Assembly: GCA_030770425.1 (NCBI GenBank)
Contig: JASJFT010000017.1
Span: forward strand, 186,001-250,000
DNA length: 64,000 nucleotides
Direction of reading: 5' to 3'
Source: Darksidea phi
Taxonomy: Eukaryota; Ascomycota; Dothideomycetes; Pleosporales; Lentitheciaceae
The notes beneath the pieces are model-generated. The model was given only the letters and a program-made list of their open reading frames with translations. It was not told the origin of the DNA and searched no databases. This document shows positions 24,879 to 36,162 of the stretch, piece by piece (position 1 is the first letter of the stretch; every line of letters starts with the position of its first letter). The translations under genes and the position numbers were made by a program.

Positions 24879-25348
24879 ATTTTGGGAAAGACTGGCTTCG
24901 TCTGTATAATTAGTCATGAAAATTTTCCGTTAAAGGAAGCCTGGATATGTCACTAAGGCGTTTCTCTTTCGGAATACGGCTCTGACTTGATTATGAGTGA
25001 CCGTTTCGTCCATTCTGCATTGGGTTTCTCTTGACGGGTGACAAACCTGTATTACCTTCATTCGAAGTCGCATTACGGACTGAGGGGCTTCTGGATGACT
25101 TTTCCATTACACCTTCAGTGCATATCGTCCCATCACACGACACACTGTATGTATCTCGCCAACTCACTCGGCTGTATAGCGGACTGAAGATTCTCTGCAT
25201 GTCCATTCCATTACACTACTTACACCATGCCTCCCATCCCACAACGCGCCGATTCCAACGGTTACATTCGGCATCATGCCACCTCAAAGTCCATTTGGCG
25301 CCTTTTCGTTGAGCTTCTCGAGGCATCTACCCCATCGCACGACGCTCT
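24879..25348. other. convergent 3' region, RMP1-like / hydrolase
   Basis: The two flanking genes converge here. Only short frames are present (25031-25312 plus is the longest), and it presumably contains both 3' ends. Confidence 0.45.
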
Positions 25349-26278
25349 CTATCCAACCAGGTCCTGCTTCGTAATCCATACCATCTCATCTTCCATCTTC
25401 CCACTCACCCAGTCAAGAGCCCGTGCCCCGGATTCCTCGCCCATCTTCTTCTCTTTATCTTTCCCTTTCACGTGCATACCGTGGTCTGCACCTTCGACTA
25501 CTACCACATGCGAATCAGCGGCCATCTTCTCTCGGGTCGCCTTGAGGAGGTCCAAGGGGCACATGGCATCTTTGTCGCCCACCACGAAGAGAACGCCCAC
25601 CGTAGCGGGTAGGTCGAGGAGGATTTGGTCGCGGATGTCGTCCTTTGGCCCTTTGAGAGGATAGGAGACGAGGACGAGCTTTAGATTGGGCAATGGAGTG
25701 GGCGAGGATGAGAGAAATTCACTCGCGGCGATTACGGCTGCTCTAGCGCCCATACTGCGGCCTCCCAGGACCGGTGTCTCCGCTTTGGATTCTGTGCTCT
25801 CGATATGCGATATGCAGGCATGGAAGCCCTTGACTCTTGCTTTCAGATTCATGGACCCTTGAAATGCGAGCACGGGCGCGTCCTTGGAATAGCCAGTACA
25901 GAAGTTTACTACGGCGGGCGCGGAGAGCGTTCCCCCTGCGCCATGGGTGAATATTAGTGTCGGAGAACCTGGAGGGGCTTTGGAATCTGGAGTGTAATAG
26001 TGGCATGTGATAGGGTTTTTGATAGAGTCATGTTTGATGGTGAGGATTTTGTGGCCTTTCGTTTCCTGCCCTCGTTGGTCGTCTACCCTTTGCTCGGGTT
26101 TCCTCGCTTTTGGTGAGACTGATTCTGCCAATTGCGAAGTTTTTCGTGCAGATTTCATTGATTCAGATAGCGCGAGCTCTTGGATTGGTGCCTTTGCTTT
26201 GGTAGACGAACGGGTGACGCGCTTTTTGGGATCAGGTGCGTCTTCCCGATTAGCGACTCTTTTGCGCTTGGGCGCCAT
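25349..26278 (-). CDS. KANL3/TEX30-type alpha/beta-hydrolase
   Basis: A single exon encodes 309 aa. Residues 1-80 are basic and Ser/Thr-rich (PKRKR at 3-7 and PKKR at 17-20), a likely nuclear signal and disordered tail. The hydrolase fold follows: oxyanion motif HGAGG at 112-116, nucleophile elbow GGRSMGAR with Ser175, acidic residue in GDKDAMCP (Asp235 or Asp237) and His266 in ADHGMH. The pattern and size match the family containing human KANSL3 and TEX30, whose fungal members have no established substrate. All three catalytic residues are present, unlike in some KANSL3 proteins. Its start lies 84 bases from a divergent 53-aa ORF. Family call is good; function is open. Confidence 0.8.
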   Translation of the reverse strand: MAPKRKRVANREDAPDPKKRVTRSSTKAKAPIQELALSESMKSARKTSQLAESVSPKARKPEQRVDDQRGQETKGHKILTIKHDSIKNPITCHYYTPDSKAPPGSPTLIFTHGAGGTLSAPAVVNFCTGYSKDAPVLAFQGSMNLKARVKGFHACISHIESTESKAETPVLGGRSMGARAAVIAASEFLSSSPTPLPNLKLVLVSYPLKGPKDDIRDQILLDLPATVGVLFVVGDKDAMCPLDLLKATREKMAADSHVVVVEGADHGMHVKGKDKEKKMGEESGARALDWVSGKMEDEMVWITKQDLVG

Positions 26279-26362
26279 ACTGTCAAATCGAAGCTCGAAA
26301 GACGTGTGAGTAGACGAAATCTGAGTCTGATACAGTTCTCAATCGGAGTTGGGGTAGCCCCG

Positions 26363-26524
26363 ATGACGAGTCCCCAGCCACCCTCCAGCCACCTCGCCAC
26401 AGCCAACTACCGCTTCACCCAAAACGCAGAAGCTGCATTTAAGGAGCAGCAGTATCGTGTAGGAATGCTCGGAAAGGTTATCAAAGGCCCAGATACCTCG
26501 GACTTGATATTCGGGCCTTGGTGA
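26363..26524 (+). CDS. small ORF, 53 aa, unknown
   Basis: An ATG-to-stop frame encodes 53 residues beginning MTSPQPPSSHLATANYRFTQ and containing an alternating charged and hydrophobic stretch (AEAAFKEQQYRVGMLGKVI) that could be a helix. It is divergent from the hydrolase, with only 84 bases between start codons, so a shared promoter is required if it is real. I do not recognise a family. It could instead be an upstream antisense transcript of the hydrolase. Confidence 0.35.
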   Translation: MTSPQPPSSHLATANYRFTQNAEAAFKEQQYRVGMLGKVIKGPDTSDLIFGPW

Positions 26525-27958
26525 CTCGAATCTCATACCTTGATTGACCATCCTCGACATCAAAACTGTAGATCCGAAAGGCGGTAAATAGTGGAACTTT
26601 CATTAAGAGAGCCCCTTTGTATGTTGAACTCCAATATTACATTTCTTTTCGCTGCCACTGTATATGTAGAAAGTTTGCGTAATCAGGACAAGCGATATCT
26701 GAATGCGTACATAGGTCGCGATTTCGGGCATCAGTTCAGTCGCCACTGACAAGATTTGTATGATGGTAGCGTGTGGAAGCTTGTATTCCAGTAAGGTATA
26801 CATGTAGCAGGTGTTTCTCGTGAGAGAAAGGATATAGAAGCCGAATAACTGTTACTGTGTCTAATACGACCGTCGAGATTTCCTTGATAACGCATCTGAA
26901 TCCACAGTAGTCTTCAATAGATAACGGCCTTCAAAACAGAATCAGTAATACACATTTTGTCTCAACAGATACACCGAACATGTACTAGACTGACTAAAAT
27001 AAGCATCAGCTATTCACTTTACAATCTTGCCCTGTTACGAATGCAAAAATGCCGTGGTACATCGCCTTCACTGATATACTTCACAAAGATAAGGTCAGAT
27101 CTAGGTCATGAGTCCGCTATCTCGTGTCAACATATTCAACAACGCAGCGGGAATATTTGTATTGACGCAGATTATTGGCACGCCGAACTGCCTGTGGGAC
27201 TTCACTGCGGCTGCAGCTCAACTCGTTTCTAGACGGAACGAAGAGTTTGAAACCTGGTATGCATGCTGTCTTCGTTCAGGGCTACCTTCAGCGTTAAGAG
27301 GATGCTGACAGAGCTTGATCTTGCATGCTGGAGTTACTGGAAATGTACTCAATAGGCTGTTGGGAGAATCGTGTGTGAGTGAAGCCGGTCGGCTCTCCAA
27401 GGCCGAATATTGCTAGCTGGGAGACTTTACGAATAGGTCTCTAGTAGGGAGATTGAATAACGAGTTCTGGAGCGTGTGTGATAAAGGAGTTAAAGATTAT
27501 TTACAGCGTGCGTTCATGCGCTTTGAACGTGGGCGTGCCTCTCTACTGCACAGAGGACCTGGACTACAATGTCCCCGCCCGCCCAAGTCGCAATACAAAG
27601 ATTGATTAGAAACTTCGTCTTGCCACCTCCATGCTATATGGATACGCGACAGGCCAGTCCCAGAGCTGCCAAGCCTCTGTGCTGTGACCATATGCAACCA
27701 CCCTCTGGACGAGCTTTGCTTTATTCCATCGCCTCCAGCACTGGGCGGGGCTCAGTCAACAAACAGCAAAGAGTGGGTTAGACATCGTACATTCTTTCAA
27801 CATAACATCGCATAGCAGAGCGCGAACGTATAGTGCAGAGATTTTTCATTCCCTATCTGCCCCTTACGGTCCGCCGTTACCACCCGACTGAGTCCGGCAT
27901 ATGCCGGCCCCTGGATTCTTCAGGCTCACTATGATCCTCGCTGAAGGAACTGCTCCCT
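26525..27958. other. 1.4-kb region without a recognisable gene
   Basis: Only short frames are present on both strands. The sequence looks AT-richer up to about 27.1 kb. I see no reverse transcriptase or integrase motif, although a Gag-like relic ends at 27959. No tRNA or simple repeat was found. Confidence 0.45.
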
Positions 27959-29380
27959 TTATAGGGACACTTGGTCTTCAGGATGGTCTAGCTCGCCACG
28001 TTTGCGGCAGCCACCGTACCCTTTGTACAGAGCGCTACACTGAGCCTGCTTATGGCTCAGTTCTCTACACTTGAAACATCTGCGGGAGTCTCGCCGAGCG
28101 TCCTGTCTAGTGTTCGGCCTCGGGGTGGTGGTGCGGGCCTGACTACGTTGACCCCGTAGCGACGAGGCCCGGCGCTCGATGCACGGCACTTTCTTGGGCT
28201 TGCTTCCGGGGACGCGCGGCGAAGATGGAGTTCGAGCATCCTCGCTGATGCTCGTTGGGTGCCAATTCTGGTCGGGCTGTGAGCAGCTGCCTGACAAAGG
28301 AGTGATCTTGGGGTTCTGAGCGGCATTGCTGCTGCCCGTGCCGAACAAACCCTTCATGTGAGAAGTCTTCCCACTTCCACTCTCGCTTGACTAGACGCTG
28401 GTCCCAATCGGGCCTGTTCTGCTCATTGACCGTGTCGGTCCGTAGCCGACCTCGCGGCAACACACTACGGGTTTCTGACGTGCTTGGAGTTGTTGAGGTG
28501 GTCCAACAACCCTTCAGGCACCGCCAGCTTCTCCCACAGGGCGAGCCTCCGTTTATACGCCATCTTGGGGTCGAGATATCCGGTGAGACGCTCGTGGCGG
28601 AGCAGCTGCTTGATCCTTTGGTCATCCGAGCGTACTTTACCTAGCTCGACCCAGTTTTGTTGGGCTCTTGTGCCTGCGGACTGCGGGCTCACTCCCTTTG
28701 TCGGCTTTTCGCGCTTGTTCGGACCGAGCTGCTCGATCTGCTTCAACCGTTCGAACATGCGTTCGTGGAAGGCGAGTAGGGATTCCGTCGCCTGTCTCGG
28801 CCGCCGCCTCGGTGATCTTCTTGTCCGCCAACACTCTCGCCACTTCGGTAGTTTCCCATTCCTTGTATGCATCCGTTTCTGTGAGACGGCGCGTCACTTC
28901 TTGCGCTGCGAGCTCCACGAATGCATAATGGCCCTCCTCGGATATTACCTTGCAGAGTTCTTCCTCCGTTGCCCGTTTTTGCTGCTCCCACAATTTCTTC
29001 TCGGCATCAGAATTGTGCTGCTCAGGCTCGGATGCGTCGACTACTCTTGGGAGCTTTGGACGTAACTCTGCGTTCTCAGGGAAGTGCCTTTTGGGAGCTC
29101 ACTCTCGAGCTCGACAGTTCTCTTCTGCACATCCCTTTGCACCGCCCCACCTGTTTGCAGCTTCACGCGCAGTAGGGCATCGGCGCCTGTCTCCGATCCT
29201 TGGCTTGCGTTCTCCACAATGCCGGCGACAGTCGGGTCTTTCTTGGTGGTGGTGCCACCGCCTGCAACATGGTTAGCTGTGAAGGCACGCGCGGGCAAAG
29301 ATTCTAAAGCCCTCGCGGAAGATGGAGATGATAGGGCATCGAAGTGGCCGGAGAAATATTGACCGAATTGACTGAGCAAT
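27959..29380 (-). pseudogene. broken Gag-like retroelement relic
   Basis: On the minus strand, successive frames (29379-29041, 28993-28637, 28872-28465, 28625-28143, 28357-27959) carry charged helical protein-like sequence, then a zinc knuckle of the CX2CX4HX4C type at 28037-28078 (CFKCRELSHKQAQC). A second knuckle follows at 27968-28009 with an Arg and a Val at two of its cysteine positions. Paired knuckles at the end of a helical, basic region are typical of Gag-like ORF1 proteins of LTR and non-LTR retrotransposons. The frame changes several times, so no full product can be made. No reverse transcriptase follows in either direction and I see no long terminal repeats. The element is a fragment; its class cannot be assigned. 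Confidence 0.55.
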
Positions 29381-32300
29381 ACTAGACATAGACAAAACAG
29401 CGAATATGGATATGAAATTTAGGGAATGAAAACGTGATATTCTTCCCTTTCCCGCAGTTGCGTTCAACTCAGCGAGAGTAGGAATGGTATATTGACAGAG
29501 TAAGATAGCAAGAACAATGGCTGGCATTGCAGCACTCCAGCAGCAGAGCCTCCAGCCGCGCTCATCATACTACAGCGACTATACAGTCGCCCATTCTTCC
29601 TTCAGTACAATAACGGCCCGTGCAGGAAACAACCCATGTTCTGAGCCGTGGGAGATGTTCGATGCAAGTCTGCGCCCCGCACTGCCCAAGCTAGCCATGT
29701 GAATCAACGACTCTTTCGACCGTCAGCAATGCTCCGGCTAACTTTCCCCGTCCGCATGACAGGGCACTCGGGGTTAGTGGTAACGCCTACAATTCGTTTC
29801 CTATACCCCATTCTGTGTCGCGTAGTCGCGATAGCCGTACCCTACTGAGCAACGTTGCCATCGAGAGCAAGGGTCGAGACCGGTAATGACATGCAGATAT
29901 GATAACGTCAAACTCCGACTAAAGAAGTAGTCCGGGCGAGCTGCAACGCTGAAAGGACATTTGAAAGTCAAAAGTGTTCCCGTGCGCCGCTCCGCGCATG
30001 TCAACTGGTAGCGTTTGTTATCGTGATTGAACATGCGCCAATCGTACGTCAAGTGGTGGCTAGGAAAGAGCGCAGACGGTCAAAGTCAAGTCTGTCTGTT
30101 CCTGACATGATCATCATGAAACATTTGCGTGGTACTACCCCTGTGAATGGCTGTTTCGTCATGGGGTTGCGGTATCCAAGCCCACGATGTGGGGTTGTCG
30201 GACGGGGAACCGTTGTGCGTGATTGGCGTAACAGGAACCGAGTGTCGTTGAAACTGTTGGGTGCTACTCGCCTTCGAGAACGCATTGCATTTCGGCAAGT
30301 CGGCTGACACAATCACAAGATTGACTGCAGCAACGTGCAGGAATCTGATGTCAACTGCTGCGATGTTGCTTATCCTGAGATATTGTGGATGATCGACAGG
30401 ACAGTCGAGGCCATCACGGATGGTACGCTAGAGGGATCTACGTCTCTGTGAGGTGATCCGACCACCAGCTAAGGCTTAGCTCTGCGTTGGTGCGATGAGT
30501 TGAGAAATAATAAAGTTTGACGACGTGCGAACCCGAGACTGAAAGCAAAATGAACGATTGCCGTGCACCTCGCGCCTGTAACTTATACTGGTGTGCCTTG
30601 CTAGCTTGATGGAAGCGGAGAGGCCGTGTTAACGAGAAACGGTAGTCGTGTCGTACAAGTGTTGGATGCAAAAATCAAATTCTCCGCATGTCTCCGCATA
30701 GCGCGGGAGTTGGCGAGACCGGAGTTTTGTGAACCTTCTGGACATACTTGGACGACTGTGCCAAGTCAAAACAATCCTCCGGTTTATGCTTTCCACAGTC
30801 GTGTGTGCATGCGGATGCCATAACATGGCCACGGTACGGCCCAAGGCGGGATCCCGAGATACTAGTCTGCCGATGGATTTGTGCCTGGAAAAAGGGCTGA
30901 AAAGGAATTTCATTACAGGAAATGACGGCTGTCAGGCCGACGACCAAGGCAGCCAAGAGTAGCTGAGGGCTGGTGCAATGGACGATCTAAATCCCCCCCC
31001 TTCTCAGCGAGTACACCGCCTGCGACGAAGGGTGTCTTGGCCGATGGATGTATTTTGGATCGATGGCGAACAGATTGTGGACGACGCATCTTGCCGTGGG
31101 AGGTCGGGGAGACGGCTTTTCATGAGCACGGCCAAAGACGGTGAATGAAGTGGACAAGCATAGTGCCTGGTGCCGCAAACTTGCAAGCACTGTGTTGAGC
31201 GCGGCACGGCGGATGTTAGAGGTAGGCACAGTCCGGCGGTGCGGCTAGCATAGGGACCAGCGGAAGCCTAGACGGCGGAAACGCACGACGAAAATCTCAA
31301 AGGGGTTTGCCAAGTCGTGATGCATACGCCAAAATGACAAAGTGCCCTCACCTGCGCAAGGATTGTGGCGCCGTTAGCGTCAAAGTCAGCTGAAGTCGTC
31401 GCCCTCGCACATGGATCCTTGAACCTGGCCCGCGGCCGAGGACCCATTTCCCCAGTCAGCGTTCTCAAGGACACTGGCAAGTACAAGCACCAGACCGTCT
31501 CGCTACCTGAGACTTGAGGTGGCCATATATGACGCTGTTCACGGGCCGCGATGCGGGCGCGCTGCGTGAAGCCGAAAGAGGAGTCGGGGACTGAATTTGC
31601 ATCTACAAGTATCGTGATTCTTGGCGGAGGGAGGGATGCTTGTGAACCGGAGATCGATACAATGGAAGGCAGAAGATGGACTATTGGCGGAGATGGCCCC
31701 TCGGAAAGCCAGGGGTCTCCCGGCGAGTGCAATGGCTGCATGAAGAAGCCAATGTGCTGCCCGCCCGGAACGCTGAGTGGGAGGTCCCGGCTGCCATCGG
31801 CCAATGCCTCGGTGGCATACGCAATTGATGGCAGAAACACTCGGTTGTTTGTTTGGAGCACAGCTTCCTATAATTGCTTTTGTTAAGATTGACATGATCA
31901 CCCGGGCACTGCTTCTGTGGGAGCCGGGGAGCCATTTGGATTGGTGCGTTAGACTTTGCAACGGCGGGCTAGAGAGTCCGGCTCAGCGGTTCACTTCAGC
32001 CTTAAATACGTGCCTGAGGCTATCTCAACGTCGACGGTCGCCATGGACAGAGAGTTGCAGGCCGGACTTGGTTCGGGGTGCGAATGACGCACTCGCACGA
32101 GTTTGCAGGCTCGTCTGATCGCGATTAAGAGGGCTAGGACGGTCCGAGCTGGCCGACTAGAGCCAGAACGGGGAACTCTGGCCTCTGGCGACGCCTGAGT
32201 CGCGGAGCGCATCGGTAGATCCGCAGCCGGATTGCGTAAAAAGAGCGGGACTTGGGGAGGGCGCGCAGGAGAAGATGTTCCTGCGCCGGAGGGAGCTTGT

Positions 32301-33169
32301 GCGGCCTCTGCGGCCATATTGGCCGGGGTGGGCGCAGCTGCATCAGGGCATGTTCAATATCACCATATCACCTGGCTGCTCGGCGTGATTCGCAGCGGCG
32401 CGCCATGCAGCGGGCGGGGGTGGAATTCTCCGCAGATCAGAGCGCGGTGGAGGTGCAGGCGGAGGTGCAGGTGGAGGGGAGGGCGAGGGGGGGGCGAGGG
32501 GGAGGGCGAGGAGCATGTGCCGGCTGGTGAGGGCACGCCCGCTCGACGAGGCAGCGCTGGGGGGGAGGGGGGAGGCTGCGGAGGGTGTGTGGGCGTGTGG
32601 GCGTGGTGGTGGTGGGCGTGGAGGTGGAGTCGGGCGTGGTGTGTGATGGAGGTGCGTCTGCGGTGCGTCTGTGGTGCGTCTGATGCTCGCCAGCGGCCCT
32701 AGCGCCCCCGCGTCTGGGCCGGGATCCCCTGCGACGATGCGCCGCCGGAAGCAGTTGCATGCAGACCGCCCACATCGGGCCTGGCACGGGCAGAGTCGCG
32801 CTAGCCGGACAGGGGCCCGAGTTGAAACCTAGCACCCTTTGGTAGCGCACCGTGCCGGTTCCGCGCTGGGCAGGCCGGCTGCTGCAACGTGCGCCCGTGT
32901 GTCGCCTAACGGCACCGTCTCTCCTCCGCAGCCGTGGCCGTGATTGATGCGCTTCCGATGCCCTCTGCGGCCGCCCGGCCAGGAACTCGATAGCGCGCGC
33001 CGGGGCATGGCTGCTGGCCGCGAGAGGCTGCCCTGTCGCTGCGGCGATCGTCTCATGGGCCAGACCAGCGCGTCCTCGACCGCGCCGCCCGCAAAGGGCA
33101 TAGCCCCAGCTGCGGCCAGGGGCGATCGCGACGCTACTTCCCACACACCTCCCCTCCAACCCCCCCCCA

Positions 33170-33262
33170 AAGTGCCCCCAGTGCCCCCAGTGCCCCCCCA
33201 AGGGCCCCGATGCCCGCCGGCTGGAGCTGCGTGCCGGGCGTGCTGGGCGTGCTGGGCGTGCC
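33170..33262. repeat. C-rich and CGTGCTGGG tandem repeats
   Basis: A run of AGTGCCCCC units (33170-33200) is followed by three to four copies of a 9-10 base CGTGCTGGG unit (33229-33262). Both are simple repeats within the GC-rich upstream region. Confidence 0.6.
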
Positions 33263-33406
33263 AGGAAAGCCCCCCCCAGCGCCAGACGGCTGCAGGTGTG
33301 TCATGGCCGAGGCGAAAGCTGCACCTCGCACCACCCCCCTTCCCAGCACCCGCACCGCTCTGTTTGCTGCATTCGCCTCCGTCTGCAGCTGCTGCTCGTC
33401 GGCGTT

Positions 33407-33430
33407 GTCGTCGTCGTCGTCGTCGTCGTC
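33407..33430. repeat. (GTC)n microsatellite
   Basis: Eight consecutive GTC units form a perfect trinucleotide repeat in the GC-rich region upstream of the WOPR gene. Confidence 0.7.
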
Positions 33431-34350
33431 TCGTCGCCGTCCCTGGCGGCGTCCCTGTCGCCGTCGCCGCCGTCGCCGCCGCCGCGCGTTACTTGCCCCT
33501 TCGATCCACCCCAAACGCCTGCCGCATGCCAGAGCTGCTATTCTCCGACCAGGCCTGCATCCCAACCGCAAGCCTCGAGGCCGATAGCGCGCTGCCGTCG
33601 CGTGGAGACAGGCCTATGCCGGTACCTTGCCGGCCCTGCTCTCCTCCTTTCTCCTTGATACACCCTGGACGCTACGCAATTCGCCGATCAACCCCCATCT
33701 CTATCCGGTGCATCTTGACCCTCGTGCTCATCTGTGCTCAATTGATACCCACCACCCATTTGCGCCATCACCAGTGGTACGTGCGTCCCCAGCGTCCTTC
33801 TTCGCCGCATCGTCCGCATTGACACACCCAGCTGCTTTTTTACATCCCCATCTCTCGCCGTAGCACCACCTTTCGTCGAGTTGCTGTCCAGGTCCTTCAC
33901 CCTCGCGCCGCTCTGACTAAGCAGCCTCCACCCTTACCCCCCAACCGCCCCGCCTCTTCGTCCCCCATTCACCCGCTCTCGCCCGCCCTCGTCCAGCCAT
34001 CTGGACAAGAGCACGCTGCACGGCTGCGTCTCCCTCGACCGCCTTTACTTCTCACTCCACCCCGTTCCTGTGAGTCGACTCGCCCGGTCCCCTCTGCCTA
34101 TGCTCCGACGATGCACTGACTGACCGAAGCTATTTAGCATTGCCACCTTGTTCTTGTAGCATCCTCTCCTCTTCCCTGCATCATACGCTCCATTCTTCCT
34201 TCTGGGCTGATTCGGCTTCGGCTTGCCCACCCACTGGAGGCAATTTCCATGGTTCCATCGTGGACCACGGCCCTCCTGTAAATCCGCCCCTAGATCCGGG
34301 CGTCGTTGATTTGAAGACCACCCCCACCTTCACAAACCCCGCGTTTCCTC

Positions 34351-36162
34351 ATGTTACAAGGCATCAGAGCGTCGACTCTGACGATGCCACCTTTTGGGCA
34401 CCACATGTCCCTCACGGGCTTCCAAAAGGTGGAGGGCTACGGCGACGCGGATTCGTGGAACTGGCCGCACCCATCACATACGCAGCCCTCTTCTTTTACA
34501 CCCATCTTCGACCCCTCGTTATATAGCAACTTCGCTCCGCAGCTGCCGGTCCCAGGGAGTGTCCAGTCTCGCCACCATTCGATTGCGACGTCTCATGTGA
34601 TCAATGCCGGAACGGCCACTCCGCCCCCTCCGCGGCAGCACCATGCAGGCAGCATGGTGAAGGCTCAGCCAGCCTTCAAACCGACCTGGCATGGCTTCTT
34701 GGATACCACCAAGGACGCCATGACCATTGTCGAGGCTGCGTTGCAAGGCCGACTGAGCCATATCAGCCGGCGGCCACACGACAAAGAGCGAGCCGAAATG
34801 CTCACTTCGGGCACCGTTTTGGTCTATGAAGAAAACGCCTCGGGTATCAAGCGATGGACCGATGCCGTACACTGGTCTCCGAGCCGTGTCATGAACAATT
34901 GCCTCATCTACCGTCAACTGATCCGAGCTCTCAAGCCGGAAGAGAAAAAGTCGGCTCTGAATCCCTCATGTGGTGGCAAACGGAAGCGCAAGGAGAACTC
35001 GGGCCCCTCCATCACCAAAACCGGAGAGAACGTGCACAACTCCGAGGATGAATACGAAAACCCCGCCTTTGATGGTGCTGTTGCTGGTGACATGACTCCT
35101 ACGGATCCGATGGGAAAGGTCTACGCCAACTTTGCCCAGAGCCTGTCGCCCGACCAACAACGACGCTTCTGCGGCTCTCTGATTGACAGCTACGAGTTCA
35201 AGGAAGGCGGACTGATGAAGAAGACCATTTCCGTCAAGTACCAGGGCACAACGCATCACATCATCTCGTATTACAGCCTGGAAGACGTCGTTGCCGGTAA
35301 GCTCAAGCGTCCTTGCCAAGACCCAAAGCTAGCCGAAATACAACCCAGACCCGAATTGCTCGCCAACTGGAAGGTCAGTCTCGAGGATGAAGAGAGCAAA
35401 GATGCTCCCTTGGTCGCCGGTTACTCTCATCAACACCAACCTAGCCACATCCACCACCAGCCCGTTGCCACTGTCGCACAGGGAATCGTGCAAACACATC
35501 CCCAGCTCCACCTCCAAGTTCCGGACTACTGGCAGGGCGGACAGGTCAACCAGTACACCGCGACACATCAGAGCCCTCAGCATTATACGCCACCTCCACC
35601 GGGTGCTCATTATGCACCTCAGCAGGCCCCGCAGCAGTATCCAGTGCGGCAACCCTCGCCTCTGCAGTTCGCTTCGCAGCAGGGTACTACAAGGTCGTAT
35701 TCCCAGGCATCTTCACCTCAGCATTATTCCTCACAGTCTGTTCCGCCTCAGCAGTATCCCTCCCCGACAGCTTCGACCCATCATTTTACTCCACAAGCAC
35801 AACAACCGTCCCAACAGTATTCCTCCGAGCAGCATGTAAGCCCGGCCCAGCACTACGCTCAGCAACCGACGGCCCCCCAATATCCAGCGGCACACCAAGA
35901 CCAGGCCCCGCAGCCCTCACCGTACACGGTCCCCCAGGCTCCAGCGTATGACGTCCATGCCCAACCTACTACTACTCCCATCCCGCTCAAGACAGAAAGC
36001 CCCATCCCGCAACATGAACCTAATCGAAGGGCGTCTGCCCCCGTGACAGTACCATCGTATGGTCAACCTTCCTATACGGCCCCACTGGCGCCGCAACCAC
36101 ATCCACATTCATACTACGTGACGGATCACAAGTTCCCCCCAGCTCACAGTTACGGCTATTAA
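34351..36162 (+). CDS. WOPR-family transcription factor (Wor1/Ryp1/Sge1 type)
   Basis: WOPR proteins are fungal-specific DNA-binding regulators controlling white-opaque switching (Wor1), the yeast phase (Ryp1) and pathogenicity or development (Sge1). A single exon encodes 603 aa. WOPRa spans about 112-190, with TWHGFLDTTKDAMTI, RRPHDKERAEML, GTVLVYEENASGIKRWTD and WSPSRVMNNCLIYRQL. A variable linker contains the basic cluster KRKRK (210-214). WOPRb is at about 286-330 (MKKTISVKYQGTTHHIISYY). The rest is a Gln/Pro/His/Tyr-rich activation-type region. The RRPHDKER and IKRWTD signatures favour the Wor1/Ryp1/Sge1 subgroup over Pac2. The start is uncertain: in-frame ATGs at residues 12 and 102 exist, and many relatives begin just before WOPRa, as residue 102 would. 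It sits alone between long gene-free stretches. Confidence 0.93.
   Translation: MLQGIRASTLTMPPFGHHMSLTGFQKVEGYGDADSWNWPHPSHTQPSSFTPIFDPSLYSNFAPQLPVPGSVQSRHHSIATSHVINAGTATPPPPRQHHAGSMVKAQPAFKPTWHGFLDTTKDAMTIVEAALQGRLSHISRRPHDKERAEMLTSGTVLVYEENASGIKRWTDAVHWSPSRVMNNCLIYRQLIRALKPEEKKSALNPSCGGKRKRKENSGPSITKTGENVHNSEDEYENPAFDGAVAGDMTPTDPMGKVYANFAQSLSPDQQRRFCGSLIDSYEFKEGGLMKKTISVKYQGTTHHIISYYSLEDVVAGKLKRPCQDPKLAEIQPRPELLANWKVSLEDEESKDAPLVAGYSHQHQPSHIHHQPVATVAQGIVQTHPQLHLQVPDYWQGGQVNQYTATHQSPQHYTPPPPGAHYAPQQAPQQYPVRQPSPLQFASQQGTTRSYSQASSPQHYSSQSVPPQQYPSPTASTHHFTPQAQQPSQQYSSEQHVSPAQHYAQQPTAPQYPAAHQDQAPQPSPYTVPQAPAYDVHAQPTTTPIPLKTESPIPQHEPNRRASAPVTVPSYGQPSYTAPLAPQPHPHSYYVTDHKFPPAHSYGY

Larger units (their letters stand above)
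29381..34350. other. 5-kb gene-free region upstream of the WOPR gene
   Basis: No intact gene is recognised. From about 32.2 to 33.7 kb the sequence is very GC-rich, with large overlapping frames on both strands (32437-33201 minus, 32944-33822 plus), a pattern expected from scarcity of stop codons. It holds simple repeats (33170-33262 and 33407-33430). From 33.6 kb it becomes pyrimidine-rich, as in a fungal leader. Long complex promoters and leaders are known for Wor1-type master regulators in yeasts, so this may be regulatory. A frame at 31268-31861 minus (197 codons) is the largest before the GC-rich part and has no family likeness. Confidence 0.45.

Noticed and set aside
30971..31010. An A-box-like TGGTGCAATGG suggesting another tRNA.
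   Set aside because: No B-box or pairing stems follow within 100 bases.
32437..33822. Large overlapping frames on both strands (254 and 292 codons).
   Set aside because: They lie in very GC-rich repeat-bearing DNA where stop codons are rare. Products are Arg/Pro/Ala-rich in every register with no domain.
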